DNA of 46,760 bases from Pseudoalteromonas phenolica (GTDB lineage Bacteria; Pseudomonadota; Gammaproteobacteria; Enterobacterales; Alteromonadaceae), in the NCBI RefSeq assembly GCF_005886345.1, contig NZ_PNEC01000018.1, positions 1 through 46,760 on the forward strand, read 5' to 3'. Both the position numbers and the translations under genes were made by a program. Of the stretch, positions 18,655 through 27,026 are shown piece by piece. The notes beneath the pieces are model-generated. The model was not told the DNA's origin. It saw nothing but the letters and a program-made list of their open reading frames with translations, and ran no database searches. How positions within the stretch are numbered: the first letter of the stretch is position 1; each line of letters starts with the position of its first letter.

Positions 18655-19320
18655 ATGACAAAACATGTGGTTATCACTGGGGCAAACCGCGGTATCGGCC
18701 TTGAGTTTGCAAAACAGTATTTAGCCCAAGGTTATGAAGTAACCGCTGTAGTGCGAAAACCATCTGTTGAGTTACAAGATTTGTCGCTAAACATCATCGA
18801 AGATATTGATGTGAGCCAAAGTGATGATGTTGCTCGATTAGCATCAGCGCTTAGCGGTAAGTCTATTGATGTGCTTATTAACAACGCAGGTATTTTTGAA
18901 AACGAAAGCCTTGCCAATATGGACTTTGAGGCCATCAATGCACAACTTCAGATCAATGCGGTTGCGCCAGTGCGAGTCACACATGCTTTGCAAACTAACT
19001 TAAGCAATGGCAGTAAAGTGGCGATGATCACCAGCCGTATGGGCTCAATCGCTGATAATGGCTCAGGTGCTTATATAGGTTACAGAATGTCAAAGGCGGC
19101 ACTCAATGCAGCTGGTGTCAGTTTATCGCATGAACTAAAACCTAAAGGTGTAGCCGTTGCCCTATTGCATCCGGGTTTTGTGCAAACTCAGATGGTAAAT
19201 TTTGCCGGTGACATCTCACCTCAAGTTGCTGCAGAGCGATTAATGCAACGCATCGAAGAACTGAACTTAGACAATACAGGTAGTTTCTGGCACTCAAACG
19301 GTGACATTTTATCTTGGTAA
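18655..19320 (+). CDS. SDR-family short-chain oxidoreductase (CsgA C-factor-like)
   Basis: This 221-aa Rossmann-fold enzyme shows the classical SDR motifs: cofactor loop TGANRGIG near residue 8, NNAG in strand 4, the serine-containing ITSRMGS segment near 127, and the catalytic YRMSK near 143-147. The short length and HPGFVQTQM end resemble the C-factor-like SDR group. NAD(P) use and substrate are undetermined. The start has TAGGAG upstream. Confidence 0.9.
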   Translation: MTKHVVITGANRGIGLEFAKQYLAQGYEVTAVVRKPSVELQDLSLNIIEDIDVSQSDDVARLASALSGKSIDVLINNAGIFENESLANMDFEAINAQLQINAVAPVRVTHALQTNLSNGSKVAMITSRMGSIADNGSGAYIGYRMSKAALNAAGVSLSHELKPKGVAVALLHPGFVQTQMVNFAGDISPQVAAERLMQRIEELNLDNTGSFWHSNGDILSW

Positions 19321-19431
19321 AACGAAGCATATAAAAGATGAACAGATGGCAGGCAATGCTTTCTGTTCGTCGCGTGTTCAGGTTAGGTTTGCTAAACTTG
19401 TGGCAATGATCACTTATCCTGAACAATTATC

Positions 19432-19797
19432 ATGGAATTAGAACAAAACACACCACTCACACTGCCGCTTTTTTTACTTGATGAGCATATCGAACAGCGC
19501 GACCTTGAAGCCTCTGATTTAACACTCAGTGTGATCTTAGACGAAACCTTACTGGCTAACCTGTGCCAAAACCCGGCAGAAAATCAAAGTATCAGTATAA
19601 ATTTAGAAACTTACCAGTTATTTGCAGATAACTCTCAATTCAAACCTGTGATCAGTGAAGCACATCAAGCGCAGCTATTACTGAACCGAGGTCCAGTACT
19701 AAGTGCCGTGGTAAGTAGTGGTGAGCAAGTTTTTATTTCTCCCCCCGTAGAAATGATGCCAACATTTGATCTAGGCGACGAAGAAGAGGAGGCATAA
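19432..19797 (+). CDS. Small acidic protein coupled to fatty acid cis/trans isomerase
   Basis: This 121-aa protein has no signal peptide and a strongly acidic tail (LGDEEEEA); no domain was recognised. Its stop codon overlaps the start of the isomerase gene by one base (TAATG), so the two are translationally coupled. A clear ribosome-binding site is missing upstream of its ATG. Placement suggests an accessory role for the isomerase, but that is inference from position only. Confidence 0.7.
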   Translation: MELEQNTPLTLPLFLLDEHIEQRDLEASDLTLSVILDETLLANLCQNPAENQSISINLETYQLFADNSQFKPVISEAHQAQLLLNRGPVLSAVVSSGEQVFISPPVEMMPTFDLGDEEEEA

Positions 19798-22139
19798 TGC
19801 CTTTTAAAAAAGGCGCTGTGCTTACTTGCTTACTATTTCTAAGTGGTTGTGTTGCACTGGCTGCCAATCACTATGAAACCCTGTTTGGGCCAGCACAACC
19901 ACAACAACGTGAGGTCGTTGCAAATACACCTCATGCGACGCAATACCTCAATGACGTAAAGCCGATTATTGAGCAGCGCTGTGTGGTGTGCCACGGTTGT
20001 TACGATGCACCCTGCCAGCTAAAGCTCTCTTCTCCTGAAGGCATAGACCGCGGCTTGAGTAAGGAGCCCGTGTATGATGGTACTCGTTTATTGGCGCAAA
20101 CACCGTCACGCTTATTGATAGATGCCACATCTACACAACAATGGCGCGATAAAGGCTTTACTGCGGTGCTTAACGAACATCAGCAAAGTGCTGATGCAAA
20201 CTTAGCAGCCTCTGTGATGTATCGTTCATTATTATTAAAACAAAATACTGAATTACCCGCACAGCAAGTGCTAGGTGATGAATTTGATTTTAGTCTAGAC
20301 AGAACGGCCTCTTGCCCGAGCATTGAAGAGTTTGACAATTATGCGCAAAACCAGCCTCATGCAGGTATGCCCTATGGTTTGCCAGCGTTAGAGCAAAGTG
20401 AATTTGCTGTATTACACGATTGGTTAAAGAGCGGTGCTAAAATGGCCCAGATTGCGCCGCCGACCTTAACTGAGCTTGCACAAGTCGAAATCTGGGAAGC
20501 TTTTCTAAACCAAGATAACCTCAAAGCGCGTTTGTCAGCGCGTTATATATACGAGCATTGGTATCTGGCGAATATTTACTTTAATGAAGCTAATAAATCA
20601 GATTCACCTAGTTTCTTTAAGTTAGTACGCTCTAAAACTCCTCCGGGAGAGGCGATAGATATTATTGCTACGCGCCGACCTTTTGATGATCCAAAAGTTG
20701 AACGTGTGTTTTATCGTCTTCAACATCAAAGAGGTACTTTGCTTTCTAAAACCCACATGCCTTTGGCACTCAATCAAAACAAGCTTGAGCGTGTCACGGC
20801 TCAGTTTATAGAAGAAAATTACCAAGTTACTCAGTTGCCTAGTTACGAGCCTGAAGTGGCTTCAAATCCATTTAAGAGCTTTGCCGAACTGCCAGTTAAG
20901 TCTAAATATCAATTTATGTTAGACGAAGCGCATTTGATCATCAGTGGCTTTATTAAAGGGCCGGTTTGTCGGGGTCAAATTGCATTAAATGTCATTAATG
21001 ATCACTTTTGGGTCGCCTTTGTCGATCCTGATAAAAACAGCTCACCTCAGATCAGCGAATTGTTGTTAAACCATGAAGATGATTTGGCACTCCCTGCTGC
21101 AGAGCAAAGCAATGCTTTACCACTCTCTAGTTGGGCAAAATATGCCAAACGCCAACATGAATATTTAAATGCTAAAACTCAGCTGGCGAATAAAGTGTTT
21201 GCCGACGGTAATAAATTAAAGACAGATTTAATATGGCAAGGTGAGGGGCATAACCGTAATGCGGCACTCACTGTGTTTCGCCATTTCGACAGTGCAACAG
21301 TGGTGAAAGGGTTTGTCGGACAGTCGCCGAAAACCATGTGGTTATTAGATTATGCTTTATTCGAGCGGATCCATTACTTGCTGGTGGCGGGATTTGATGT
21401 CTATGGCAATATTGGTCACCAGTTAATAACTCGTTTGTATATGGATTTTTTACGTCTTGAGGGGGAGCAGAACTTCATCAATTTATTGCCGCAACCTAAA
21501 AGACAGGCTGTAAAAAACTATTGGTATCGTCAGTCACATTTAAGCTTGAGCGAATTTATTAATCGAAAGACAATTCTGGCAGCCCCTACGGGGATCCAAT
21601 TCAAAACAGACGATCCGCAAGCAGAGTTGTATAGCAAGTTTAAACAGCATTTGCAGCCAGTATTAAGTGAGAGGCATGCGTACCAACTTGTACCAAAGCC
21701 GTTATTGTCATTAAGCTCTTTACCAAGCAAAGCGGTTAATGTGTTGCCTCAAGTTTCATTTATTTTGGTCAAACACGGCGAGCAGCATAAAGCGTATACG
21801 CTTATTCGTCATAACGCTCACTACAATATTTCAAGTTTATTGAATGAGCAAGGTCAGCGAGCATATGATGAAGACACGGTTACCATAGTGCCTGGGTTTA
21901 TTGGCGATTATCCTGCAGCTATATGGTATTTGCCGAATGAGGAGCATGTGCACAGCTTTGTCGAAAATATGCATAATATGAAAAATGAAGAAGACTATCG
22001 AGCTTTAAAGCTGCAATTTGCGATACGTCGAAGTCATCCGCAATTTTGGCACTATAGTGACCTGTTGCATGAGGTGGCTAAGCAATATAAAGGAATCGAA
22101 TACGGTTTGTTTGATTACAATCGACTTGAGAATCGATGA
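19797..22139 (+). CDS. cti: Fatty acid cis/trans isomerase (Cti), haem c type
   Basis: At 780 aa it matches the size of Cti, a periplasmic cytochrome c-type enzyme that converts cis- to trans-unsaturated acyl chains of membrane phospholipids under solvent or heat stress. The N-terminal export signal contains LSGC (Cys18), so it may be a lipoprotein. The family haem site CVVCHGCYDAPCQL follows at about 62-75, with Cys62, Cys65 and His66 as the CxxCH motif. Conserved downstream blocks include THMPLAL, GPVCRGQIALNVINDHFWV and YGNIGHQLITRLYMDFLR. It is coupled to the small upstream gene. Confidence 0.93.
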   Translation: MPFKKGAVLTCLLFLSGCVALAANHYETLFGPAQPQQREVVANTPHATQYLNDVKPIIEQRCVVCHGCYDAPCQLKLSSPEGIDRGLSKEPVYDGTRLLAQTPSRLLIDATSTQQWRDKGFTAVLNEHQQSADANLAASVMYRSLLLKQNTELPAQQVLGDEFDFSLDRTASCPSIEEFDNYAQNQPHAGMPYGLPALEQSEFAVLHDWLKSGAKMAQIAPPTLTELAQVEIWEAFLNQDNLKARLSARYIYEHWYLANIYFNEANKSDSPSFFKLVRSKTPPGEAIDIIATRRPFDDPKVERVFYRLQHQRGTLLSKTHMPLALNQNKLERVTAQFIEENYQVTQLPSYEPEVASNPFKSFAELPVKSKYQFMLDEAHLIISGFIKGPVCRGQIALNVINDHFWVAFVDPDKNSSPQISELLLNHEDDLALPAAEQSNALPLSSWAKYAKRQHEYLNAKTQLANKVFADGNKLKTDLIWQGEGHNRNAALTVFRHFDSATVVKGFVGQSPKTMWLLDYALFERIHYLLVAGFDVYGNIGHQLITRLYMDFLRLEGEQNFINLLPQPKRQAVKNYWYRQSHLSLSEFINRKTILAAPTGIQFKTDDPQAELYSKFKQHLQPVLSERHAYQLVPKPLLSLSSLPSKAVNVLPQVSFILVKHGEQHKAYTLIRHNAHYNISSLLNEQGQRAYDEDTVTIVPGFIGDYPAAIWYLPNEEHVHSFVENMHNMKNEEDYRALKLQFAIRRSHPQFWHYSDLLHEVAKQYKGIEYGLFDYNRLENR

Positions 22140-22222
22140 CCTTATTCACCTTGTAATATAGATAAAAGCCCAAGAAATTGGGTATCATAACCGACAATAA
22201 AAACGAAATTAGGAAGTGCACC

Positions 22223-22843
22223 ATGTCTGCGAACACAACAAAGCTAGTCGTTATGCTAGAAATGCAAAACGCCATGAACACTAAGGTTCATGAGCAATGG
22301 TTTAACCAAGGGTTTGAATGGTATCGCGCTATTTGGGTTGAGTGTGCTGAAATGTTAGACCACTACGGTTGGAAGTGGTGGAAAAAGCAAACTCCAGATA
22401 CTGAGCAAGTGATTTTAGAGCTCGTGGATATTTTCCACTTTGGCCTATCGCTTCGTATTGATGGCGTTAAAAGCTATGAGCAGTTAGCAACTGAACTGGA
22501 AAAAGAATTAAGCGAGCCGCAACTTTCTGAAGACTTTAAACAAACACTTGAACAGCTAGCTGCAAGTGCGGTGGCTGATAAGTCTTTTAACGCGCAAGCA
22601 TTTGCTGGCTGCATGCAGCAAATCGGTATGAGTATTGATGATTTATATCGTGGTTATGTGGGCAAGAATACCCTGAACTTCTTCCGCCAAGATCACGGTT
22701 ATAAAGACGGCTCTTATATCAAGGTGTGGAATGGTCAAGAAGACAATGAGCATCTAGTTGAAGTTGTGAAGAGTCTAGACACTGAGCATGCCGATTTTGC
22801 TAAGCAAGTTTATGCAGGGTTAGAAGCGCGTTACCCTGCATAA
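22223..22843 (+). CDS. Dimeric all-alpha dUTP diphosphatase
   Basis: This 206-aa protein belongs to the all-alpha NTP pyrophosphatase superfamily, dimeric dUTPase type, which hydrolyses dUTP to dUMP and pyrophosphate. The metal-binding ExxE...ExxD pattern is seen in EWYRAIWVECAEMLDHYGW followed by ILELVDIFHF; YVGKNTLNFFRQDHGYKDG is also typical. The start is ATG 22223 with AGGAAG at 22211-22216; an upstream in-frame ATG at 22178 lacks such a site. It converges with the yrfG-like gene, the two stops lying 8 bases apart with no terminator seen between them. Confidence 0.9.
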   Translation: MSANTTKLVVMLEMQNAMNTKVHEQWFNQGFEWYRAIWVECAEMLDHYGWKWWKKQTPDTEQVILELVDIFHFGLSLRIDGVKSYEQLATELEKELSEPQLSEDFKQTLEQLAASAVADKSFNAQAFAGCMQQIGMSIDDLYRGYVGKNTLNFFRQDHGYKDGSYIKVWNGQEDNEHLVEVVKSLDTEHADFAKQVYAGLEARYPA

Positions 22844-22851
22844 TATTTGTT

Positions 22852-23514
22852 CTAAGTTATCGGTAATAAAGTGCCATAGTCAGTAATTGATAAATAGCCA
22901 GTGATGTCTTTCACTGGCTGTTTGCTATCTGGGTTAGCAATCGCCAATAAATGTTCAATGCCAAATTGTTTAGCTGAAGCTAGTACGCTTAAACTGTCAT
23001 CGACAAATAAGGTTCTACTTTTATCAAACCCCAAATCAACTTGAACTTGTTGCCATAAGCTTTGACTTTCTTTACTTACACCATACTCATGGGTTGAAAT
23101 CAGCTTATCTAGGTATTGGTCAAACTGCGTGCGTTCGACCTTTAAGCTCAAGCTATCAGGGTGTGCATTGGTGAGTAGAATTAACTCTTTTCCTGCAGCT
23201 TTTAACGCCTTTAAAAACTCAGGTACATCGTCACGCACAGTGATCAGGTGCTGTATCTCTCGTTTCAGCTCCATAATGGGGAGGTCGAGTTCTTTTTGCC
23301 AATAATCTAAGCAGTACCACTGTATTTTTCCTTCTACAGCTTGGTAGCGTTTTTCTATATCAGCAAAAGCTTCTGCGACACTGATATTGTGTTTTCTTGC
23401 GAGCTGTTCGGGGATCACATTTAACCAAAAATGGTTATCAAAATGCAGATCGAGCAGAGTACCGTCCATATCTAACAAAACGGTATCGATTTTTGACCAA
23501 TTTAACATAGGCAT
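22852..23514 (-). CDS. yrfG: GMP/IMP nucleotidase YrfG-like HAD hydrolase
   Basis: This 220-aa HAD phosphatase has motif I DMDGT (TVLLDMDGTLLDLHFDN), motif II LLTNAHP, motif III Lys in GVSKESQSLW and motif IV FVDDS. The layout and phrases match E. coli YrfG, which dephosphorylates GMP and IMP. It is divergent from nudE with 55 bases between the starts, the same neighbourhood as in E. coli. ATG 23514 is given; the ATG two codons downstream is equally possible because no strong ribosome-binding site is present. Confidence 0.9.
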   Translation of the reverse strand: MPMLNWSKIDTVLLDMDGTLLDLHFDNHFWLNVIPEQLARKHNISVAEAFADIEKRYQAVEGKIQWYCLDYWQKELDLPIMELKREIQHLITVRDDVPEFLKALKAAGKELILLTNAHPDSLSLKVERTQFDQYLDKLISTHEYGVSKESQSLWQQVQVDLGFDKSRTLFVDDSLSVLASAKQFGIEHLLAIANPDSKQPVKDITGYLSITDYGTLLPIT

Positions 23515-23569
23515 TTGTCGTTAAAGGCTTTATGATTAAGTTAACTGCCATATTAGCAAATAAACGCCT

Positions 23570-24133
23570 ATGTCACAGAAAAAGCATCCAAACCCACCCG
23601 AAATTATCCACTGCGATGTAGTGGCCAAAAGTAAACTTTTTACAGTTGAAGCCTTAGATTTGACCTTTTCGAACGGCGAGCAGCGTCAATATGAACGAAT
23701 TCGAGGCGGTGGCCGAGGTGCTGTGATGGTGGTGCCAATCACTGCTGACAATGAGCTTCTATTAGTCAGAGAATATTGTGCGGGTACGCATAACTATCAA
23801 CTCGGTTTTCCTAAAGGCTTAATTGACCCTGGTGAAACCGCGAAGCAAGCTGGCAACCGCGAGCTAAAAGAAGAAGTGGGTATGGGCGCAGAGCAGTTTG
23901 ATGAGTTAAAAACACTATCACTGGCACCGAGCTATTTTAATGCGCGTATGCACATTTTGGTTGCGCAAAACCTTTACTCAGAAAGCTTAGAGGGTGATGA
24001 GCCTGAACCGCTGGTGGTTGTAAAATGGCCATTAGAGGAATGGCAGTCGTTGCTTGAGCAAGAAGACTTCACTGAAGCGCGTAGTGTGGCAGCACTTATG
24101 TTGTTACAAACCTTCCTAGCAGCAAAGGAGTAG
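23570..24133 (+). CDS. nudE: ADP compounds hydrolase NudE
   Basis: This 187-aa Nudix hydrolase carries the box GLIDPGETAKQAGNRELKEEVGM split over two turns (Gx5Ex7REUxEExGU pattern). Length and order match NudE, which hydrolyses ADP-ribose, Ap3A and NADH-type substrates. FPKGL before the box and APSYFNARMH after it are typical. cysQ starts three bases after its stop, so the pair forms an operon. Confidence 0.93.
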   Translation: MSQKKHPNPPEIIHCDVVAKSKLFTVEALDLTFSNGEQRQYERIRGGGRGAVMVVPITADNELLLVREYCAGTHNYQLGFPKGLIDPGETAKQAGNRELKEEVGMGAEQFDELKTLSLAPSYFNARMHILVAQNLYSESLEGDEPEPLVVVKWPLEEWQSLLEQEDFTEARSVAALMLLQTFLAAKE

Positions 24134-24136
24134 CAT

Positions 24137-24937
24137 ATGCAGTCATTATTAGAGCCTTGTATTGAGCTTGCCCAAAAAGCAGGGCAAGCCATTATGGATA
24201 TCTACAAACAAGATGATATAGGTCAACAAGAAAAATCTGACCATACACCAGTCACCAAAGCGGACTTGGCCTCCAACGAAGTGTTGATGGCTGGCTTACA
24301 AGCCATAGCGCCCGATATTCCAATTATATCTGAAGAGACCCCCATTCCAACTTTAGCGGAGCGACGTCAATGGAAAAGATATTGGTTGTTAGATCCTATG
24401 GATGGCACGGGTGAGTTTATTTTGCAAAGTGGTGATTTTGCGGTAAATATTGCACTGATAGAAAACAATAAGCCTGTGCTGGGAGTCATATTTTGGCCGG
24501 CTAAAAATACCACATATTTTGCTTATGCAGGCTTTGGAGCATTTAAAAGAGTAGGTGAAGAGCAACAGCAAATTAGCGTTGCTTCGCCTGAACACTTAAC
24601 CTTAGCGGTGAGTCGTAGACAAAAACTCGAAGCGGTCAGCCAATACTTAAATAGCCAATTTGATACCGTTGCGCTTGGCTCATGTTCACTTAAAGCGTGT
24701 ATCATCGCTGAAGGCAAAGCCGATTGTTTTTTACGAATTGGCCCAACAGGCGAGTGGGATACAGGGGCTTCACAAGTAATTGTAGAAGAAGCCGGTGGCT
24801 GTATCACTGATTCTGAGTTTAACCCTTTAACTTATAATCAGCGTGAAACCACAGAAAATCCTGACTTTATCGTGATGGGTCATCCTGATTGGCAGTTCCA
24901 GAAGTTGATCACACCGCATCAAAGAGTAATAAATTGA
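24137..24937 (+). CDS. cysQ: 3'(2'),5'-bisphosphate nucleotidase CysQ
   Basis: This 266-aa inositol-monophosphatase-fold enzyme removes the 3' phosphate from PAP formed during sulfate assimilation. Metal-site motifs are visible: ISEE (near 73), DPMDGTGEF (near 95) and the C-terminal GEWDTGASQVIVEEAGG. It lies directly behind nudE with AAAGGAG upstream of the ATG. It is about 20 residues longer than E. coli CysQ. Confidence 0.93.
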   Translation: MQSLLEPCIELAQKAGQAIMDIYKQDDIGQQEKSDHTPVTKADLASNEVLMAGLQAIAPDIPIISEETPIPTLAERRQWKRYWLLDPMDGTGEFILQSGDFAVNIALIENNKPVLGVIFWPAKNTTYFAYAGFGAFKRVGEEQQQISVASPEHLTLAVSRRQKLEAVSQYLNSQFDTVALGSCSLKACIIAEGKADCFLRIGPTGEWDTGASQVIVEEAGGCITDSEFNPLTYNQRETTENPDFIVMGHPDWQFQKLITPHQRVIN

Positions 24938-24994
24938 TTTGTATGTTTTTTGTTTCATTGTTATCTTGAAAGTGTTTCAAACAAGGAGAAGATG

Positions 24995-25132
24995 ATGAAA
25001 CTAAAACTTAATTGTAAGAAGTTAAAGAAATTAAACAAAGACAGCAAAAGCTTAGATAAAGCTCAAACACAGCAAATTGCAGGTGGCTGGGTAACTTGGG
25101 AGTGTTTATCAGGTCTTTGGGATTGTCGTTAA
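24995..25132 (+). CDS. Double-glycine leader peptide 1 (possible RiPP or bacteriocin-like precursor)
   Basis: A 45-aa peptide with a basic leader starting MKLKLN and ending IAGG at residues 30-31, followed by a 14-residue core, WVTWECLSGLWDCR. ATG 24995 lies six bases after AAGGAG (24983-24988); the ATG just before it is too close. A good terminator follows 7 bases after the stop. The leader has the same length and 17 of 31 residues in common with the peptide at 28322-28492, and both cores share W-x-C-[LM]-S. The pattern fits secreted peptides cut after GG by a C39-type peptidase-transporter, but no modifying enzyme or such transporter is adjacent. Product and modification unknown. Confidence 0.75.
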   Translation: MKLKLNCKKLKKLNKDSKSLDKAQTQQIAGGWVTWECLSGLWDCR

Positions 25133-25138
25133 CTGTTC

Positions 25139-25166
25139 AAAAGCTAGCAGGTAATGCTAGCTTTTT
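25139..25166 (+). terminator. Rho-independent terminator after leader peptide 1
   Basis: AAAAGCTAGC (25139-25148) pairs with GCTAGCTTTT (25155-25164) and is followed by T. It confirms that the short upstream gene is a transcription unit. Confidence 0.92.
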
Positions 25167-25266
25167 CGGTACTTTGCTAGACTTTTGTTTTATTTTTATC
25201 CATTTGAATGCGATTTCGTGTTTTATGCCTTGCAATAAAAATTTAATCCATTATTATAGCGACCTC

Positions 25267-25286
25267 TTGAAAGGGAGACCTTTCAA
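25267..25286. promoter_or_regulatory. Perfect inverted repeat upstream of the tRNA array
   Basis: TTGAAAGG (25267-25274) and CCTTTCAA (25279-25286) are perfectly inverted around GAGA, 40 bases before the first tRNA. No T-run follows. It could be an operator or an RNA hairpin; the role is unknown. Confidence 0.4.
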
Positions 25287-25325
25287 AACTCATTAAAATA
25301 ATTCAATTTATTTTAATGTTACAGG

Positions 25326-25402
<77 letters not shown>

Positions 25403-25460
25403 ATTCTTTTAGAGAGAATTAAAACCTCTAAGGCTCGTTTGCTTATGCAAACCATTCGGA

Positions 25461-25537
<77 letters not shown>

Positions 25538-25595
25538 ATTCTTCTAGAGTGAATTCAAGACTCTAGGGCTCGTTTGCTTTATGCAAACCATCTGA

Positions 25596-25672
<77 letters not shown>

Positions 25673-25762
25673 ACTTTCTTATCTTAAAAATCTATTTATC
25701 AAATCCCCTTTATTAGATTAGTTTTTTGCTTCAAATATAATTTTTAACTTTCGTCTGTTTTG

Positions 25763-25818
25763 TTGGGCTCTCTTATTATTCACAAAGGTCATCGGTTCAA
25801 ACCCTGTTCCCGCAACCA
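25763..25818 (+). pseudogene. tRNA-fMet 3' remnant 1
   Basis: Retains GTTGGGCTC and the variable/T arm to CCA but lacks the acceptor 5' strand and D arm; the anticodon loop is replaced by TCTTATTATTCA. The T arm has several substitutions (ATCGGTTCAAACCCTG). It cannot fold as a tRNA. Confidence 0.85.
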
Positions 25819-25905
25819 ACTTTCTTACCTTAAAAATCTTTTTATCAAATCCCCTTATCAGATTAGTTTTTGGTTCAAGTATAATTGTTAACTTTCGTCA
25901 GTTTT

Positions 25906-25964
25906 GTCGGGCTCTCTCTTATAATTCACGAAGGTCGTCGGTTCAAATCCGGCTCCCGCAACCA
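25906..25964 (+). pseudogene. tRNA-fMet 3' remnant 2
   Basis: Retains GTCGGGCTC, then a 14-base replacement of the anticodon loop, then a 3' part identical to the real tRNA from CGAAGGTCGTCGG to CCA. The 5' half is missing. Better conserved than remnant 1, suggesting a recent copy or gene conversion from the intact genes. Confidence 0.85.
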
Positions 25965-26109
25965 ACTTTCTTACCTTAAAAATCTTTTTATCAAATCCCC
26001 TTATCTGATTAGTTTTTTGGTTCAAGTATAATTTTTAACTTTCGTCAGTTTTGTCGTGTTCCTTTATATTAATTCTTATTTGACTTCCAAAGTGATTAAT
26101 AATTAATTT

Positions 26110-26185
26110 CGCTTATCGCTTATCGCTTATCGCTTATCGCTTATCGCTTATCGCTTATCGCTTATCGCTTATCGCTTATCGCTTA
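26110..26185. repeat. Heptanucleotide tandem array (CGCTTAT)n, about 10.9 copies
   Basis: 76 bases of uninterrupted CGCTTAT repeats. It is non-coding and sits between the tRNA-derived repeats and the dioxygenase operon, ending 200 bases before that operon's start. Perfect short repeats of this kind change copy number by polymerase slippage. Confidence 0.97.
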
Positions 26186-26385
26186 AACTGAACTATTTTT
26201 ACTCTGGACTGACCAGTTTGGTTGAAAAATTTTTAGTCTTTTCAAAATTAGAAAATTTAGCCTTATAAATTTATAAAATGCATTATCAATGTAATTATTG
26301 ATGTTTGTGTGTGTAATTTAAATCAATTAACTGCTCGAAATAGATTAAGATCTGCGCCAATTCTATAATCATAAACGAGAGCAAC
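26186..26385 (+). promoter_or_regulatory. Upstream region of the dioxygenase operon with two palindromes
   Basis: Contains the perfect palindrome TTATAAATTTATAA (26263-26276) and the dyad ATCAAT-N6-ATTGAT (26285-26302). A -10-like TATAAT lies about 20 bases before the start of the dioxygenase gene, with only a weak -35 (TAGATT). The dyads could be operator sites; this is not established. Confidence 0.45.
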
Positions 26386-27018
26386 ATGACCGCAGTAAAC
26401 AACCAGAATTTGCTTCAATTACGTTTTATTCAACAGCCTCATATTGATGGTGTAAAACCATTCTTTGATCATCTACCTGATAACCCATATGCAGACGGTG
26501 CTTTCCGTAAACGTCGTTATTCAGTATTGAAGTTTGTTGATAATGAAGTAAGCCTTCAACCAACTAAAGCGTTTGTTCAAGACGACTCAATTAACAACTT
26601 TCAGGGTAACATTGAGCGCGTTTATGAGAATTTAGAAACCGATTTAATTAATAGCGATGCATTTAAGCACTTACTGACTGAATTCAGAGCGATGACAGGC
26701 ATTGAAGAGAGCCGTGACATTGAAGTTCATCAGTTCAGAATGTTAGCGATTGAAAGTGACACCCCACCGGCACCTGAAGGTGTTCACCAAGATGGTTTTG
26801 ATCATGTGTGTGTATGTGGCGTATCGCATGAAAATATTGCAGGCGGTGAGCTGCTAGTATATGAACACAAAGAAGCTGAGCCTTGCTTCAAGATGGAAAT
26901 TAAAGACGGTTTGTTTGCACTTGTAAATGACCGCGAAGTTTGGCACAACGCAACACCGATGAATAAGCTAAATGCCGATGAAGTAGGCTATTTAGACTGT
27001 TTCGTATTCACAGCATAG
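26386..27018 (+). CDS. 2OG-Fe(II) dioxygenase-family protein (PF10014-like)
   Basis: This 210-aa protein has an iron-binding HxD...H triad in GVHQDGFDH and VWHNATP, with a jelly-roll core (GGELLVYEH, DGLFALVNDREV). It resembles the 2OG-Fe dioxygenase family that includes amino-acid hydroxylases such as isoleucine dioxygenase; the substrate here is unknown. GAGAG lies upstream of ATG 26386. The PLP-enzyme gene starts eight bases after its stop, so the two form an operon and probably act on the same metabolite. Confidence 0.85.
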   Translation: MTAVNNQNLLQLRFIQQPHIDGVKPFFDHLPDNPYADGAFRKRRYSVLKFVDNEVSLQPTKAFVQDDSINNFQGNIERVYENLETDLINSDAFKHLLTEFRAMTGIEESRDIEVHQFRMLAIESDTPPAPEGVHQDGFDHVCVCGVSHENIAGGELLVYEHKEAEPCFKMEIKDGLFALVNDREVWHNATPMNKLNADEVGYLDCFVFTA

Positions 27019-27026
27019 AGGCCGAA

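Noticed and set aside
22140..22222. Terminator between cti and the dUTPase gene
   Set aside because: Only a 5-bp CCCAA/TTGGG stem without a T-run is present.
25096..25296. Open frame of 66 codons after leader peptide 1
   Set aside because: It starts within the peptide gene in another frame, runs through its terminator and into the tRNA promoter region, and has no ribosome-binding site or recognisable features.
25763..25964. Two further functional tRNA genes
   Set aside because: Both lack the acceptor 5' strand and D arm and have a rebuilt anticodon loop.
26110..26185. CRISPR array
   Set aside because: The repeat unit is only 7 bases with no spacers, and no cas genes are nearby; it is a simple tandem repeat.
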